Below are positions 1 to 11,134 of a stretch of DNA of 58,000 nucleotides, in pieces. Each line of letters opens with the position of its first letter. Position 1 is the stretch's first letter. Under the pieces are notes generated by a model. That model saw only the letters and a program-made list of their open reading frames with translations. It did not search any database and was not told the origin of the DNA. Origin of the DNA: Adiantum capillus-veneris (lineage: Eukaryota > Streptophyta > Polypodiopsida > Polypodiales > Pteridaceae); the NCBI GenBank assembly GCA_014529385.2, contig CM043960.1, positions 70,747,410 through 70,805,409 of the forward strand. The letters run 5' to 3'. A program made the translations under genes and the position numbers.

Positions 1-795
1 TTTCCTCCTCTAAGTCACCGTGATGGAATGCCGTATTTACATCCATTTGCTCGAGATTTAGATCATGAGCAGCCACAAGGATTAAGACAAGCCTAATTGA
101 GTTCATTTTTACAACAGGAGAAAATATTTCATTGAAGTCAATACCTTTCTTTTGAGAAAACCCTTTTACCACAAGCCTAGACTTGTACCTTTTCTTCCCA
201 CCTTCTTCTTCCTTCAGCTTGTACACCCATTTTTTTTGAAGTGCCCGCTTATCTTTAGGCAACTCAACCAACTCCCATGTTTGGTTACGATGTATGGTTT
301 CTGTCTCCACTTGCATGCTCTTTGTCAATTCTTCTTTGGATTCATGTTGCATAGCTTCTTCGTATGATTCTGGCTCTCCAGAATCTGAGATCAAGAGATG
401 GTTGAACGAAGGAACAAACCTTTCTGGAGGTCTACTTGCTCTTGTAGATCTTCGGGGAATAGGTTGAGGCTCCTCATTTGGTTGACGTTGTTGCACATTG
501 TCACCGTTTGCAGTCCTTGAGTCTTCACTGTCCTCAAGCTCCATGTACTCATCACCTGTTTCTTTTGTTTGTTTTCTTTCCAAGTAATCTTTGTACATAT
601 TTTGTTCGTTAAAAATTACATCCCTACTCCTTAAGATTTTACCATCTTCAGGATTCCATAGGCGATACCCAAAGTCACCTTCTCCATAGCCAATGAAGAA
701 ACACTTTTTGGACTTTGCATCTAGCTTTGATCTTAGGCTTTTATCTTTGTGCATGAAAGCCTCAAACCCAAACACTTTGAGAAATGCATAAGGGT
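1..795 (-). pseudogene. pol: Integrase C-terminal region and reverse transcriptase N-terminus of copia A (open to the edge)
   Basis: Read from about 795 down to 1, this frame has no stop codon, about 260 codons, and leaves the window. It begins with the end of the integrase domain (FLKVFG, KKCFFIGY, FGYRLWNP), crosses a hydrophilic linker rich in Glu, Ser and Pro (RRSTRASRPPERF), and enters RT at WVYKLK and RLVVKGFSQKKGIDF, reaching LEQMDVNTAF at the edge, the region of the first catalytic Asp. The frame differs from the upstream integrase ORF, so an indel of one or two bases lies near 790-800. Element B has lost most of this linker, so this is the better copy of it. Confidence 0.85.
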
Positions 796-1673
796 TTACC
801 TGTCCATGCCTCTTCTGGAACTCCCCCATCCAATGCCGTTGAGGGTGACCGATTGATTAAGTACAAAGACGTACTTACAGCTTCCGCCCAAAGCTCAAGC
901 GGTAGGCTTGCATGTAGCCGCATGCTTTGTGCTCGCTCCATGATTGTCCTGTTCATCCTTTCCGAAATCCCATTTTGTTGAGGTGTCCTTGGGGTTTTCC
1001 TTTGCCTCCGAATGCCATTGCTAGCACAAAATCTTTCAAAAGCTTGGCTGCAATATTCGCCTCCATTATCGGATCTGAGGCATTTAACCTTGGTACTTGT
1101 TTCATTCTCCACAAAGGCTTTCCACCCTTGAAATATGGAAAATACATCGGATTTATTCTTCATGACATAAACCCATGTTTTTCTAGTCGCATCGTCTATG
1201 AATGTTACATAGTACAATGAGCCACCAAGTGATGGTGTACTTGCAGGACCCCAAACATCAGAATGAACCAACTCAAGTTTTTTATTTTTTCTTTCATTTC
1301 TTGATTTTTGAAATTTTACCCTCTTTTTTTTACCATAAACACAATCTTCACAGAACTCTAAGTCCACTTCTTTCAAACCTGGTAGAAGCTTCTTTGTTTG
1401 AAGGATTTGCATTCCTTTGGCACTCATATGCCCAAGTCGGTAGTGCCACACCGCACTGTCAACTTCTGTAGTTTCTGCACAAGCTGAAGGTTACGTGCTA
1501 ACAGTACACAAGTAAAGTGTACCGACTTTTTCTCCCTTGACAACCACCAAAGATCCCTTTGAGATCTTCCACCGTTTGTTTCCGAATGCAATGTTGTGAC
1601 CTTCATCGTCCAATTGTCCTGTAGAGATCAAATTTTTGCGAAGAGAAGGAACATGCCTAACATCTTTAAGCTT
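762..1673 (-). pseudogene. pol: Copia A protease tail and integrase (GAG-pre-integrase plus DDE core)
   Basis: Integrase inserts the cDNA into host DNA. The frame shows the zinc-binding pre-integrase segment (HYRLGHM followed by CEDC) and the catalytic core: Asp in DVWGPA, Asp in SDNGGEY and Glu in NGISERMNR, so the D,D,E triad is complete. It lies in the same frame as gag-protease but is separated from it by TGA (1674-1676), where element B reads TGG, and TAA (1491-1493), which aligns with a CAA codon in B. The open part starts at 1490 and ends at a stop at 762-764 just after a frameshift. Confidence 0.87.
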
Positions 1674-2678
1674 TCATTCATTTCCGTTAGCAGTTTTGAC
1701 AGAAATTGTACCTTTGCCGACAATCTCACAAGCTTCATCATCTCCCAAGTATACATACCCAAAATTACCTTTGGTGTAGTCTTGGAAATGTTGCTTGTGT
1801 GGTGTCGCATGGAATGAAGCCCCGGAATCTACTATCCAGGAATTAGACACATTGTCTAATGAGAGAATTAGAGCATCTTGCTCTACTTTACCTGCCACAT
1901 TGGCCTCCGATGTTGGCTTGTTGTCTTGAGACTCTATCTCCTTCTTCTTCTTGGACCAGCAATCCTTCTTGACGTGGCCCTTCTTGCCGCAGTTCCAACA
2001 TTCAAGAACTGACTTTGTGCGTGACTTGCTCCACCTTGAGCGATCACGACCCTTTTGGTTTTTGAACCTCTCCTTAAGCCTTCCTCTTGTTTCCACTGAT
2101 AGTGCAGCACTTGATGATTCTCCCGTGCTCCTCCTTCGCATTTCCTCGCTTAGGAGAACACCCACAACATCATCAAACTTAAGAGTATTTGTGCCAGAGA
2201 TAGAATTACTTACAGCCATCACAAGGCTGTCCCAACTATCCGGTAGAGATGATAGTATAAGGAGAGCTTGCACTTCGTCATCGAAATTGATTTTCATTGA
2301 TCGAAGTTGACTTATGTTTGTGTTAAAGTCATTTAGGTATTCTACAACTGAACCATTCTCTGCCATCTTTAGATTGAACAAGCGCTTCATAAGAAATACC
2401 TTATTGGATGCCGATGGTTTCTCGTAGAAGCACTCCGTGGTCTTCATCTTCGAAACATTGAAGGCCACCGTTGACGCCAAGCTTAACCGGATTGTTCCCA
2501 GTGCCTTTCGATCAAGGACAATCCATGCTTCATCTGCCATTGTTGCGGGCTTCTTCGCAAGACCGCCTAGTGGCAAATAGAGGTCCTTCTGGTAGAGATA
2601 GTCTTCAATCTGCATCTTCTAATGTTGGTAGTTTTTGCCGTTGAACTTCTCAATCTTGAGCTTCCCTTCCTTTGCCAT
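1674..2678 (-). pseudogene. gag: Copia A gag and protease
   Basis: The likely start is ATG at 2676-2678, giving MAKEGKLKIEKFNGKNYQH, the same start as element B. TAG at 2619-2621 replaces the Trp codon of element B (NYQHW) and ends the product after 19 residues; the frame then stays open to 1674. Domains in order: Gag capsid-like region, the CCHC knuckle CWNCGKKGHVKKDC of the nucleocapsid, and retropepsin with the site IVDSGASFH (D-S-G intact). A stretch of about ten residues after KTTE that element B keeps is missing. Gag would form the particle and protease would cut the polyprotein. Confidence 0.87.
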
Positions 2679-2737
2679 AACTCCCACTCAATTCAAGGAA
2701 TCCTTTCCTTGAGATAATTTAGCTACGAGCAAACCTT

Positions 2738-2749
2738 GCTCTGATACCA
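2738..2749 (-). other. Primer binding site of copia A (initiator tRNA-Met)
   Basis: On the minus strand TGGTATCAGAGC follows the LTR end (CCTAACA) after two bases. This is the usual plant copia primer site for the 3' end of initiator tRNA-Met. Confidence 0.92.
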
Positions 2750-2751
2750 GT

Positions 2752-3826
2752 TGTTAGGAAATAAGACATAGCTAAATAGATAATTGAGTAGATTACTTAA
2801 TGGAGAGAGACAGATTTACATACACGAGATTATAGAGTAGAGAGAAAGAGAGAGAGAGAGAGAGTACACACGATATACGTGGTTCACTCAATGTGGGCTA
2901 CGTCCACGGGAAAGCAGCTACTCAATGGCTTTAGTACTTCAAAACAAGAAGTAGTTTACAAAGGGATTATACCCTTAATGGAGCTCCCGCCTTGCTTCAC
3001 TCTCACCACCTCACACTCACCTTGTTGCATCAACTTCACACTATGAAATGTGTGTAGAAATGGTATCAGAGCAGTTGTTAGGAAATAAGACATAGCTAAA
3101 TAGATAATTGAGTAGAATACTTAATGGAGAGAGACAGGTCTACATACACGAGATTATAGAGTAGAGAGAGAGAGAGAGAGTACACACGATATACGTGGTT
3201 CACCCAATGTGGGCTACGTCCACGGGAAAGCAGCCACTCAATGGCTTTAGTACTTCAAAACAAGAAGTAATTTACAAAGGAATTATACCCTTAATAGAGA
3301 TCCCGCCTTGCTTCACTCTCACCACCTCACACCCACCTTGTTGCATCAACTTCACACTATGAAATGTGTGTAGAAATGGCCTCCTTTTATAGGCTAAAAG
3401 GGTTGTCCTCTCTCATGAGAGGCAGCCATGTGTAGCCGCCCTTGTGTAGATAAGTCCAAATCGGACCCTCCAATCCGCCCATGTGTGGCCGCCCTTGAGA
3501 AGACAAGTCCGCTTTTGAATTCGGCCACCGACCATCCGCCATTGACTTCCGATCACCGGCCACCGACCATTGACTACCGGCCACCGGCCAACCGACGGTT
3601 GTTTTCCGACCACTTTCCGGCTGCCGTCCGCCCATTATATTTCGGCGAAAAGGAATATTCCGGCGAGGCCCCTAAAGTTGCCCCCGATTTTTGGCTGTGA
3701 AAATTTTTTGGTTTCCGGCGAGTGATTTTCTTTCACGCACGATGGCTTCTCCTCATAATGGGGGCCTTAAATGTGCGCTTTTACCACAGAAAATGACAAG
3801 GGGTAAATCAGGCTCCCTACTTAACA
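2752..3826 (-). repeat. 5' LTR of copia A with an internal R-U5 duplication
   Basis: On the minus strand the LTR starts TGTTAAGTAGGGAGCC (3826) and ends TTTCCTAACA (2752). At 1075 bp it is about 320 bp longer than the 748-bp LTR of element B. The excess is a tandem copy: 2752-3062 and 3076-3380 are near-identical, period 324 bp. A TATA box (TATAAAAGG on the minus strand, near 3380-3390) lies just upstream of the duplicated unit, so the unit corresponds roughly to R plus U5. The 13 bases between copies hold the primer-site 12-mer in inverted orientation. Both units contain a short AG tract. Confidence 0.88.
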
Positions 3827-5141
3827 AGAGGGACCATACAAGGAAAGGATAAAGGGGAGGACCAAAGGAGCAACGGCTAAGTAAGGGCCGGACAAAGCCG
3901 AGCTGAGGGCAAAGATAAAGCCAAACCAAGTCCAAGGGCCAAAAGATGGAGGTCAAAGCCAAAAGGGAGCCAAGAAGCGGATGGATAGAGGGAGAGAGTC
4001 AAAGTCAAAACTTGAGCAGTATAAGGCTAAACCAAAAGAGGGTAAAATGTGAAAAATAAAAAATAAAAAATGAACAGCCTAGGGGGTAATAGCGACATCC
4101 CTAATGCCCCCATCCCAAGTGCAATGACTGAAGAAGAGAGAGATAGAGCAAAGCGGTGCCCTCTTTCCCAAAAGATACCAATTCAAGATGCCAAGTGGAC
4201 CAATTAAATTGTAAATTCCCAAATTAAAGCCCCCCCCTATAAAAGTCAAAAATGGATCAAATTAGGGGTTTTCTTTCTTGGCCTTTTGAGGTGTCGTTTG
4301 AAGCCTGCAAAGTGGAGTTCTCTAGCAAGCTAGTCCCTTTGTAACTTTTGCTTGAAAATGGCCATGGTGATGGCATTGCAAGCCTGTGTATATGTTTTAT
4401 GAAGCGCAATCAAGCCACAGTTGCCTCCCTTGCTGCTATTTCCCCTTCCCCCCTTCTCTTTCTTTGGCTTTCATGGTTCTCCTCGGTGCCAGCTGTGTGG
4501 AAGTGTGTCCCCCCCCAGACCGACGGTGTTTTGAGTGAGAGAGTGTGATTGAGTGGTTGTGTGCGTGTGTAAGGGTGGAGATAGGCAGTGGTAGTAGGTG
4601 TATCTTGTGTGGTGGCTTGTAGAGTGTGTGAGCAGTGGCAATTGAATAGGTGGTGGTTTGCTAGTGTTAAGTGTTTCTTTGAAGGTGTTTTCTGAGAGGA
4701 TAGGGGTGCTGTGAATACCTTGAGCTATAGAGAGGCCCTTGTGTTTGTGCCGGGCGTGTTCCCCCATTCCCCCTCTCCAGCGTGGCGCATGATAGAGATA
4801 GACCTAGCACAACAAGGGGCACAGCCAGCCAGCCAACAAGGAGGTTGTGAAAAATGGTCTACCGGTGATAACAGTGATCTTAAGCACATTAGCAGAGCCG
4901 GCCGGAGGATCAAAGGTGCAGAAGATGCCAAGTAGGTGAGAAGCACTTGGAAAGAGTAGGTACATCATGGAGCAATGGGTTGTTGCGTTGGGTGGGAAAG
5001 GTGAGGCTTGAGCTACACCGACAGGCTAACCATCGCTAGAAGTTCTTGCCATGTTAGCGCACGCACCTGCACATTTGAATTCAGTTGGCTGGCTCGAGCA
5101 GTTGTGGTCATGCTAAGAGACATAGCCCATGGTGTCCATGC

Positions 5142-5217
<76 letters not shown>

Positions 5218-5408
5218 TGTGGACATCGCCTATACAGGTAGAGAGAGAAGAGAGAGAGACACGTGGACACAAAGAATCTGGAGCTCATCCTCCTCAATCT
5301 CAATTTTCAAACTCTAGGAACGTGGAGGGACCCTACTCATTACCATTACGTTTTTTCAAGATTCTCTCCTCCCCTAAGTGCCACTAAATCCCTCGCCATC
5401 GACTAAGT
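3827..5408. other. Gene-free segment between copia A and the foldback element
   Basis: No convincing coding region. Open frames here are short and lack recognisable domains. It holds a G/T-rich stretch (about 4510-4700), a compound TG/AG microsatellite (5144-5217) and a TATA-like CCTATAAAAG near 4229, which could belong to an old LTR but has no primer site or partner that I can find. Confidence 0.6.
5144..5217. repeat. Compound microsatellite (TG)n(AG)n
   Basis: About 23 TG units (5144-5190) run directly into about 13 AG units (5191-5217). Open frames across it are low-complexity artefacts. Confidence 0.97.
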
Positions 5409-5693
5409 CTATGGTCGTGTGAGGCTTGGTTATCTGTAATTTGAACAAATAACTAAGCCTCATTCTTGGTCACATGCAAAAAGGAGCATTAAATGAATAA
5501 CTATGCCCACCCTTTGTAACTATGCTGATTTTGGCATACTTGTGAAGTTCAAGGCTTGGTTGGGAGGATGAATGAATAACTAAGCCTCACATGACATGAC
5601 CATGCAAGAGGCTTAGTTATTCATTTAATGCTCTGTCTCGACATAATTGGCTTAGTTATCTATAGTTGATAACTAAGCCTTCCGTGACCATAG
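5409..5693. mobile_element. Foldback/MITE-like element with about 95-bp terminal inverted repeats
   Basis: The ends are CTATGGTC... and ...GACCATAG. The left arm, through the GCATTAAATGAATAACT block, is the imperfect reverse complement of the right arm. A shared word, AACTAAGCC or its complement GGCTTAGTT (one copy GGCTTGGTT), occurs six times in both orientations, so each arm also folds on itself. CTAAG lies one base outside each end (5403-5407 and 5695-5699) and is a candidate target duplication. There is no coding capacity, so mobility would need a transposase supplied elsewhere. The superfamily is not clear. Confidence 0.72.
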
Positions 5694-6239
5694 CCTAAGG
5701 CCCTCACCATCGTCCTTGGCCAGCACTGCTGCACCTCACCCCCGCCATCTACCCCCTCCTACCTAGATCCCCCGCCTCCTCCTCTCTTGGGTCCTCACCC
5801 TTTCCTCGCAAATACACACACTACATCTCTTATCCTTGCCCTTTCCTTCGTCCTTTGACCTGGACCTCCTCACTCTGTGCAAATACTCTGACGTTGAATT
5901 CCCTCACCCTTACGCTTTCACGCATCTACTCGCATCTATTTCTCTGTCTCTGCTAATCATTGAGCAGAGCCCTCGTCCTAAATTACCTCACCCTCGACCT
6001 TTATACAACAAAGCTAGATCCAAAAAGATCACAATGAGAGATTGCAAAGGTGACTCTCCTTGCAAGGACCTGCCCAAATGCCCTCCTCAACTGCCAACTG
6101 GGACCTGCTCACCTCACCTCTTTTCGGAATGCATCCGACAATGGAAATTTGAGAAAACATCATACAGCTGAACGGTAGCCTACCACAAATTTTTTTAGTA
6201 AGGGCTAGGAGACAAAGTCTGGGGTGGCCTAGAGTGAGC
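5694..6239. other. Gene-free, C/T-rich segment
   Basis: Rich in CTC, CCC and TCC runs. The open frame at 5836-6171 reflects this composition and has no domain I recognise. Part may belong to the LTR of the chromovirus remnant to the right. Confidence 0.5.
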
Positions 6240-6251
6240 TGCATGGTCATT

Positions 6252-6286
<35 letters not shown>

Positions 6287-6570
6287 CTTTTGTAAGACCT
6301 AGGAGACTGAGATGCCGGATCCACCATCTTACCATCCTATATATAGGCCGTCTCCTAGCTCAAGCCATGATTTGGATCCCCAGTGCACACTCGTCTAGTC
6401 CAAGCCCCTGGCTCAGGTCCCTGACCCCCTAGGTTGAGCCTTTCTCCTTAGGATCCTTGTCCTGACATTACTCTCCCCTTGGAGAAGTGTTTTTGTCCTT
6501 GAAAACAAGAGTGGTGATACACTAATGTGTTCCACAGTGGCATCCTTCATGGATCCAATTGTTCATTTGA
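6240..6570 (-). mobile_element. Chromovirus-like 3' end: polypurine tract and LTR remnant
   Basis: On the minus strand a purine tract AAGGGGAGAG (about 6471-6480) is followed by TGTCAGGACAAGG at 6467, the typical junction of polypurine tract and 3' LTR start in plant chromoviruses. The LTR would read leftward and has a TATA run (CTATATATAGG, about 6337-6347) at a plausible distance, then AG tracts at 6242-6290. To the right, one frame reads LFSRTKTLLQGE, resembling the C-terminus of chromovirus integrases. The left LTR end and the second LTR were not found, so this is a fragment. Confidence 0.45.
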
Positions 6571-8224
6571 CTGGAACATGGTTCAACGGGATGTTCAACA
6601 AAATCATGAATAACATCCCAATTTTCCATATTGTTGTCCCTTTGCAACCATCTTGGTATAACCAGATCATATACAACTTAGCGTGTAGACTCTATTTAGA
6701 ACCCACTTGAGTATGCTAAATGAGTTATCGCAACTAAGATGTACCCGAAAGAGTACCTCTTATCATTTCTATGAAAGTAACTTGCTGATGTAACTCATCA
6801 GCCAAGTTTAATCCCTTAACTTGTTATCTTTTCGTATCAGTAAACAATTCCACCATAACTAGTGCTCTCGGTTGAGAGCCTGAATTATACATAAAGAGAC
6901 TAACCCTAGTTGCAAACTTGCTTTAACTTACGGTAAGCAAACTCCAACTAGAGCAGTAAATTCTTACTAATTGGATTGCTTGGTGCTAATGTATACACTT
7001 CACAAGATTACACTTTGTAATTTGCATATCCCCTTGGATACTGATAGTACTAAGGTTTTGTAATCTACCTATCCCCTGGATACTGACAGTATTGAGGTTT
7101 GTTTCCTCACAACTTACATGCACTCTTCCAAAACGATTGCTAAATAGAGATCATCGTTTCTTACAGTAGTGCTGAGAAATCAACAATGTTGGTGATTGGT
7201 AGATCCAAAAGTAATCTCATAGAGATATTGCACATAGAGTGAAAAATGCTTCAACAACTAATGGGATGAATATGCATGCCGCTCCAAATCAGCCTTTGCT
7301 AAACACTAGGGCCCATAACACCTAGTGTGCATGCATTTAGCAAAAACGGATCTAAATGTGCATATTCATGATCATCCTTGCCAATACTTATGGCAAATGT
7401 GATGCTCCTAGCACACATAAAAGAGGAGTGGAAATTGTTTTGAAAAGAAACTATATACTTTCTAATGCAATCATTTGCAAGCCTTGCTAAATGTTTGAGC
7501 CATGATAGAGTGTGAACATAAGTTACTTATAGGTACAAACAATGAAACTTTTTTATTAACAAAACATAGCCTTGCTACATGCATAAACAACTATCTGTTG
7601 AATTTATTTTACTTGTACCTTAACAAGTCTGACTATGTATCCGATAAATTTTGGCCCACTGAAATTATTCCTGATATGACGTGCGTAAATGGTCGTATAA
7701 ACGGATTTGACTGGCACCTATGGACCTTGTTGCAACATGTAAGTAAAGGGCATTAGTGTTAGTCCCAGAGACTCATATTCTCCACATGTGGAATATGTCT
7801 CAGGTAAGGATGTCAAAAAAAAGAACATCCTTCAAGTACGAGATGTACTTGTGTGTGGAGGTAGCTACAAACACTCTGTGATGTGAACGAGAGGACCCTC
7901 ATTATCCTTACTCCACACTGGCTAAAACAAACTCCTTGAGTTCCTAGACCATGTTATATCCCATGCGACAACATGTTCCAAATCAAACCCTATAAGTGGG
8001 TATATAATTGTGTATGCAGAAATTTATTTTGGACACTACATCCCAAATTTCTCGGCTCTTACATGACCTTGTCATCTCTCTTAAGAGAAAAAATGGATGA
8101 AAACATAGAATTTTATGCATCTCAATTGGAAAGTAATTAAACAAAGCCAGATGCGTACCTAGAGGTTGAACATACGCCTGCAAAGGCCTAGGAAGACTGA
8201 TTGAAAATTAGTGAAATGCAAGTA
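6571..8224. other. Gene-free segment with an imperfect 107-bp hairpin
   Basis: No coding region with a recognisable domain. 7266-7372 is an imperfect inverted repeat: GAATATGCATG at the left pairs with the complement of GTGCATATTC at the right, with inner matching blocks (TTTGCTAAA/TTTAGCAAA, CACTAGG/CCTAGTG). It may be a small decayed foldback element. Confidence 0.5.
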
Positions 8225-10080
8225 GTATTGCACATGTAACCTTGGATGTTGCCTTTGCAATCCAAACCCCTTGGTTAAAATTTCCAACAAAACTACTCAA
8301 CTATCCTTGGCCTGTATTCGTGACCCCCCTTAGGTTTACCCTTATGACTTCAAAAGCTTAAAATTTTCCACTACTCCTTGCTTAAAATATGCAAGAAAAC
8401 TACTCAACTAGCAACCAATCCCTGGCCTGTGTTCGTGACCCCCCTTAGGTTTACCCTTATGACTTCAAAAGCTTAAAATTGTCCACTACCCCTTCGCAGT
8501 TTTGGTAGACTTCTTTGCTTAAAAGCGCAAGTGTGATGGTTCCAAGAATTGACTAGCAACACTTAAAAAATGATTTAGTAATCACAAGCTAGGTCTTACC
8601 TCAAAACTGTACTTGTATAGATACTTTTAGTGATATAGATAAAATAGGAGATCCAGTCAAGCTGGAATCCTACTCACAACTGGATCTTCTCTAGACAACC
8701 ATACTATCTAAAATGCTTGCTTCATCTATACACCTTGGTAGAGATAAGCATTTATGAATTTGAGACTTTCAAAAACTCAACTTGATCTTCACACTCAAAG
8801 TGTGTAGTACTAAAATAACACCCAAAATATTAGTAATGCCAAGACTCTTCCTTGTTCATTAATATTGATGGGTACTCAAATGAATAGAATTGTTTGATCT
8901 TGAAAGAAATCATTGATGGATTACAAAGATGTCTCTTAGCCATTCCAAAATAGGTGGCAATAGATGGCTCTTAGCCCATCCTATTATCGTATTGACATAG
9001 AAAGATTTTAGTAAAATCATGCCTAGTTTCACCTTTCCCACAAAGAATTTGGAAAGAGAGAGAGAGAGAGAATGTTGGGATAAGGAAAACCCCTTATTCT
9101 AATGTATTGTATGCCCCTTGCATATGCGTCAGTGCAAACCATGTCTATGTCATAGCTTATCCTATAAGCGTACAACAATGTGCTTGTACAACTCTCTCAT
9201 AGAGAGAGGTAGCATAAGTCCCTTCTTAACCCACCTACCTTGGATGTGGTCATGGTTGTACCAGGAATACTTAAGTATGGCACTTTTCCTATAAATTTTT
9301 TTATTTTTTTTGAGACATCAATAACTTACCTTGTCCTTGATAGATTAGTTAGTGCTATAGCAAAAGCGTAGATAGTAATGAGATGAAATTATGTCAATCT
9401 CATAAGCATGCCATGCACGCAGAGGTGTAAGCCCTTGGTGACATTAACAGCCCTATAGATTGAGCTGATAGCAGAAGGGCTTTGCACAATCAGGCATGGA
9501 TATATCACAATTTTTCGGTGTCATACGTAAATTGTGAGCTTATATCCTCATGTTGCCGAATGCCCAGAAATGTGTGCCAATGTCGTTGATTTGAAGTCAA
9601 CGGGAGGATCTTGGCACTGGTTAGAAGCCTTGCTTCTCATAAATGTTGTCAAAGCACTTTGCTTTGTACAATAGGCAATCTTTGCCAACTTAAAAGTCAA
9701 AATGTAAAAAAACAACAAAAATTGAAATTGTCTAACATTGTTGCCCTATTGTGGCCAGTTTTTTGAGTTTTCGAAATAAAAACTCGCTTAAATCTGGCTC
9801 ATAGCCATATTTGCTGCTCGAGTGAGTTAGCGTATGTATCATACGCACCCTTGTGTGCTTTAAAAATCTTCATAAATCTTGGCAAATTTCCCCAAGTTTG
9901 TATGCTATTAGCATATTCCAAACTTTGGAAACCGCTATACCAAATGTTGAAAGGAAAGCCTTTCTTCACATAAGTACTCATGTAATTCTAGTGCTCATAG
10001 CTAACACATACTCTTGCCAATTTACAATGGCATAACAAAAGAAAGTCAACCTTGTCAAGCATTTACAAATAATCAACCTT
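8225..10080 (+). repeat. Diverged dispersed repeat, copy 1 (copy 2 at 43236-44700)
   Basis: Colinear matching blocks link this stretch to 43236-44700: GCAATCCAAACCCCTTGGTT near 8255 versus TCAATCCAAACCCCTTGGTT near 43265; a block on tracking 'TGCCA...GAAGTCAA' near 9580 versus 44180; and GCTATTAGCATATTCCAA near 9905 versus GCTAATAGCATATTCCAA near 44512. Copy 1 is longer. It contains a tandem duplication of about 107 bp (about 8286-8500) built on a segment with CTTAGGTTTACCCTTATGAC. No coding region is recognised. It is probably an old transposable element of unknown class. Copia B begins just to its right. Confidence 0.62.
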
Positions 10081-10313
10081 GTCAAATTGGAAAAATACTT
10101 ACAAAAGATGTACCTCATACCTGCTTGGTTTTCTTATTGTTATCCTGAGAATTAGACGGAGCCTTGCTCCCGTGATGACTTAGAAAAATCATTGTATCAC
10201 ACTTTCCAACAATCAATGGATCATATCCTTGTTTGAGTGAATCATGGGAAAACAGCTTGCCTAGAAGTCAAGCTCATAGTATCTTGGAATTTCAGTTAAG
10301 GGTCGGCCTCCTT

Positions 10314-11061
10314 TGTTAAGTATGGAGCCTGATTTACCCCTTGTAATTTTTTGTATTAAAAACGCACATCTGTAAGGGACCCGTTATGAGGAGAAGCCAT
10401 CGTGAGTGAAGCAAAATCACTCGCCGGAAACCAAAATTTTCACGGCCAGTCTTGTCGCCAGGATATTCCCTTTTCGTCGGAATATTATGGCCGAACGGTG
10501 GTCGAAAAGTGGCCAAAAAATGACGGGTCATTTGGATGGTTGGCCGGTGGTCGAAAGTCAATGGCCGATGGCCGTGGCCAAATTCGTGATGGTCGATTTC
10601 AAACGCAGACTTGTCTTCTCAAAGGCGGCTATACATGGGTAGATTGGAGAGTCCAATTTGAACTTGTCTACACAAGGGCGGCTACACACGGCTACCTCTC
10701 ACGAAAGAGGGCATCCCTTTTGGCCTATAAAAGGAGACCTTTTCTATACACAAAAACGGATTGTGAAGCATTGTGGTGCATTTCGAAGTTGATGTGAGGT
10801 GGTGAGAGTGAAGCAAGGGTAGGATTTCCAAAAGGGTATAATCCCTTTGTAATCTACGTCTTGTTATAAAGTTTTAAAGCCATTGAGTGGTGCTTTCCTA
10901 TGGACGTAGCCCACATTGGGTGAACCACGTATATCATGTGCTCTCTCTCTCTCTGTCTCTCTGTCTCTCTCTACTTTATAATCTCTCATGTGTGAAAATT
11001 ATCTCTCTCCATTAAGTAAACTACTCAATTATCTACTTAGCTACGTCCTATTTTCCTAACA
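10314..11061 (+). repeat. 5' LTR of copia B
   Basis: 748 bp, TGTTAAGTATGGAGCC...TTTCCTAACA. It has a TATA box in CCTATAAAAGGAG (about 10725-10737) and a CT-rich stretch near 10940-10975, and is followed after two bases by the primer site. It is homologous to the LTR of copia A without that element's duplication. Confidence 0.92.
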
Positions 11062-11063
11062 AC

Positions 11064-11075
11064 TGGTATCAAAGC
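11064..11075 (+). other. Primer binding site of copia B (tRNA-Met)
   Basis: TGGTATCAAAGC, one base different from the copia A site TGGTATCAGAGC, two bases after the LTR end. Confidence 0.9.
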
Positions 11076-11134
11076 AAGGTGTGCTCGTAGCTAAATTATC
11101 TTAAGGAAAGGATTCCTTGAGCTGAGTGGGAGTA

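Larger units (their letters stand above)
1..3826 (-). mobile_element. Copia element A (Ty1/copia, Tork/Tnt1-like), 5' LTR to reverse transcriptase, cut by the window edge
   Basis: The element reads on the minus strand in the order LTR (3826-2752), tRNA-Met primer site, gag with a CCHC knuckle, protease, integrase and the first part of reverse transcriptase at the left edge. Integrase before RT is the defining order of Ty1/copia. Gag and integrase wording resembles the Tork/Tnt1-94 group by my recollection. The rest of pol and the 3' LTR lie left of the window. It is dead: three in-frame stops and one frameshift interrupt gag-pol. Copia element B (10314-15367) is a relative in opposite orientation and was used to recognise the breaks. 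Confidence 0.93.

Noticed and set aside
3061-3072. TGGTATCAGAGC as a primer site of a plus-strand element
   Set aside because: No LTR end precedes it on the plus strand, and it lies exactly at the join of the two duplicated R-U5 units of a minus-strand LTR.
5836-6171. 111-residue ORF with Cys/Pro-rich end as a small secreted protein
   Set aside because: No convincing signal peptide cleavage pattern; composition follows the C/T-rich DNA and it overlaps a probable LTR remnant.
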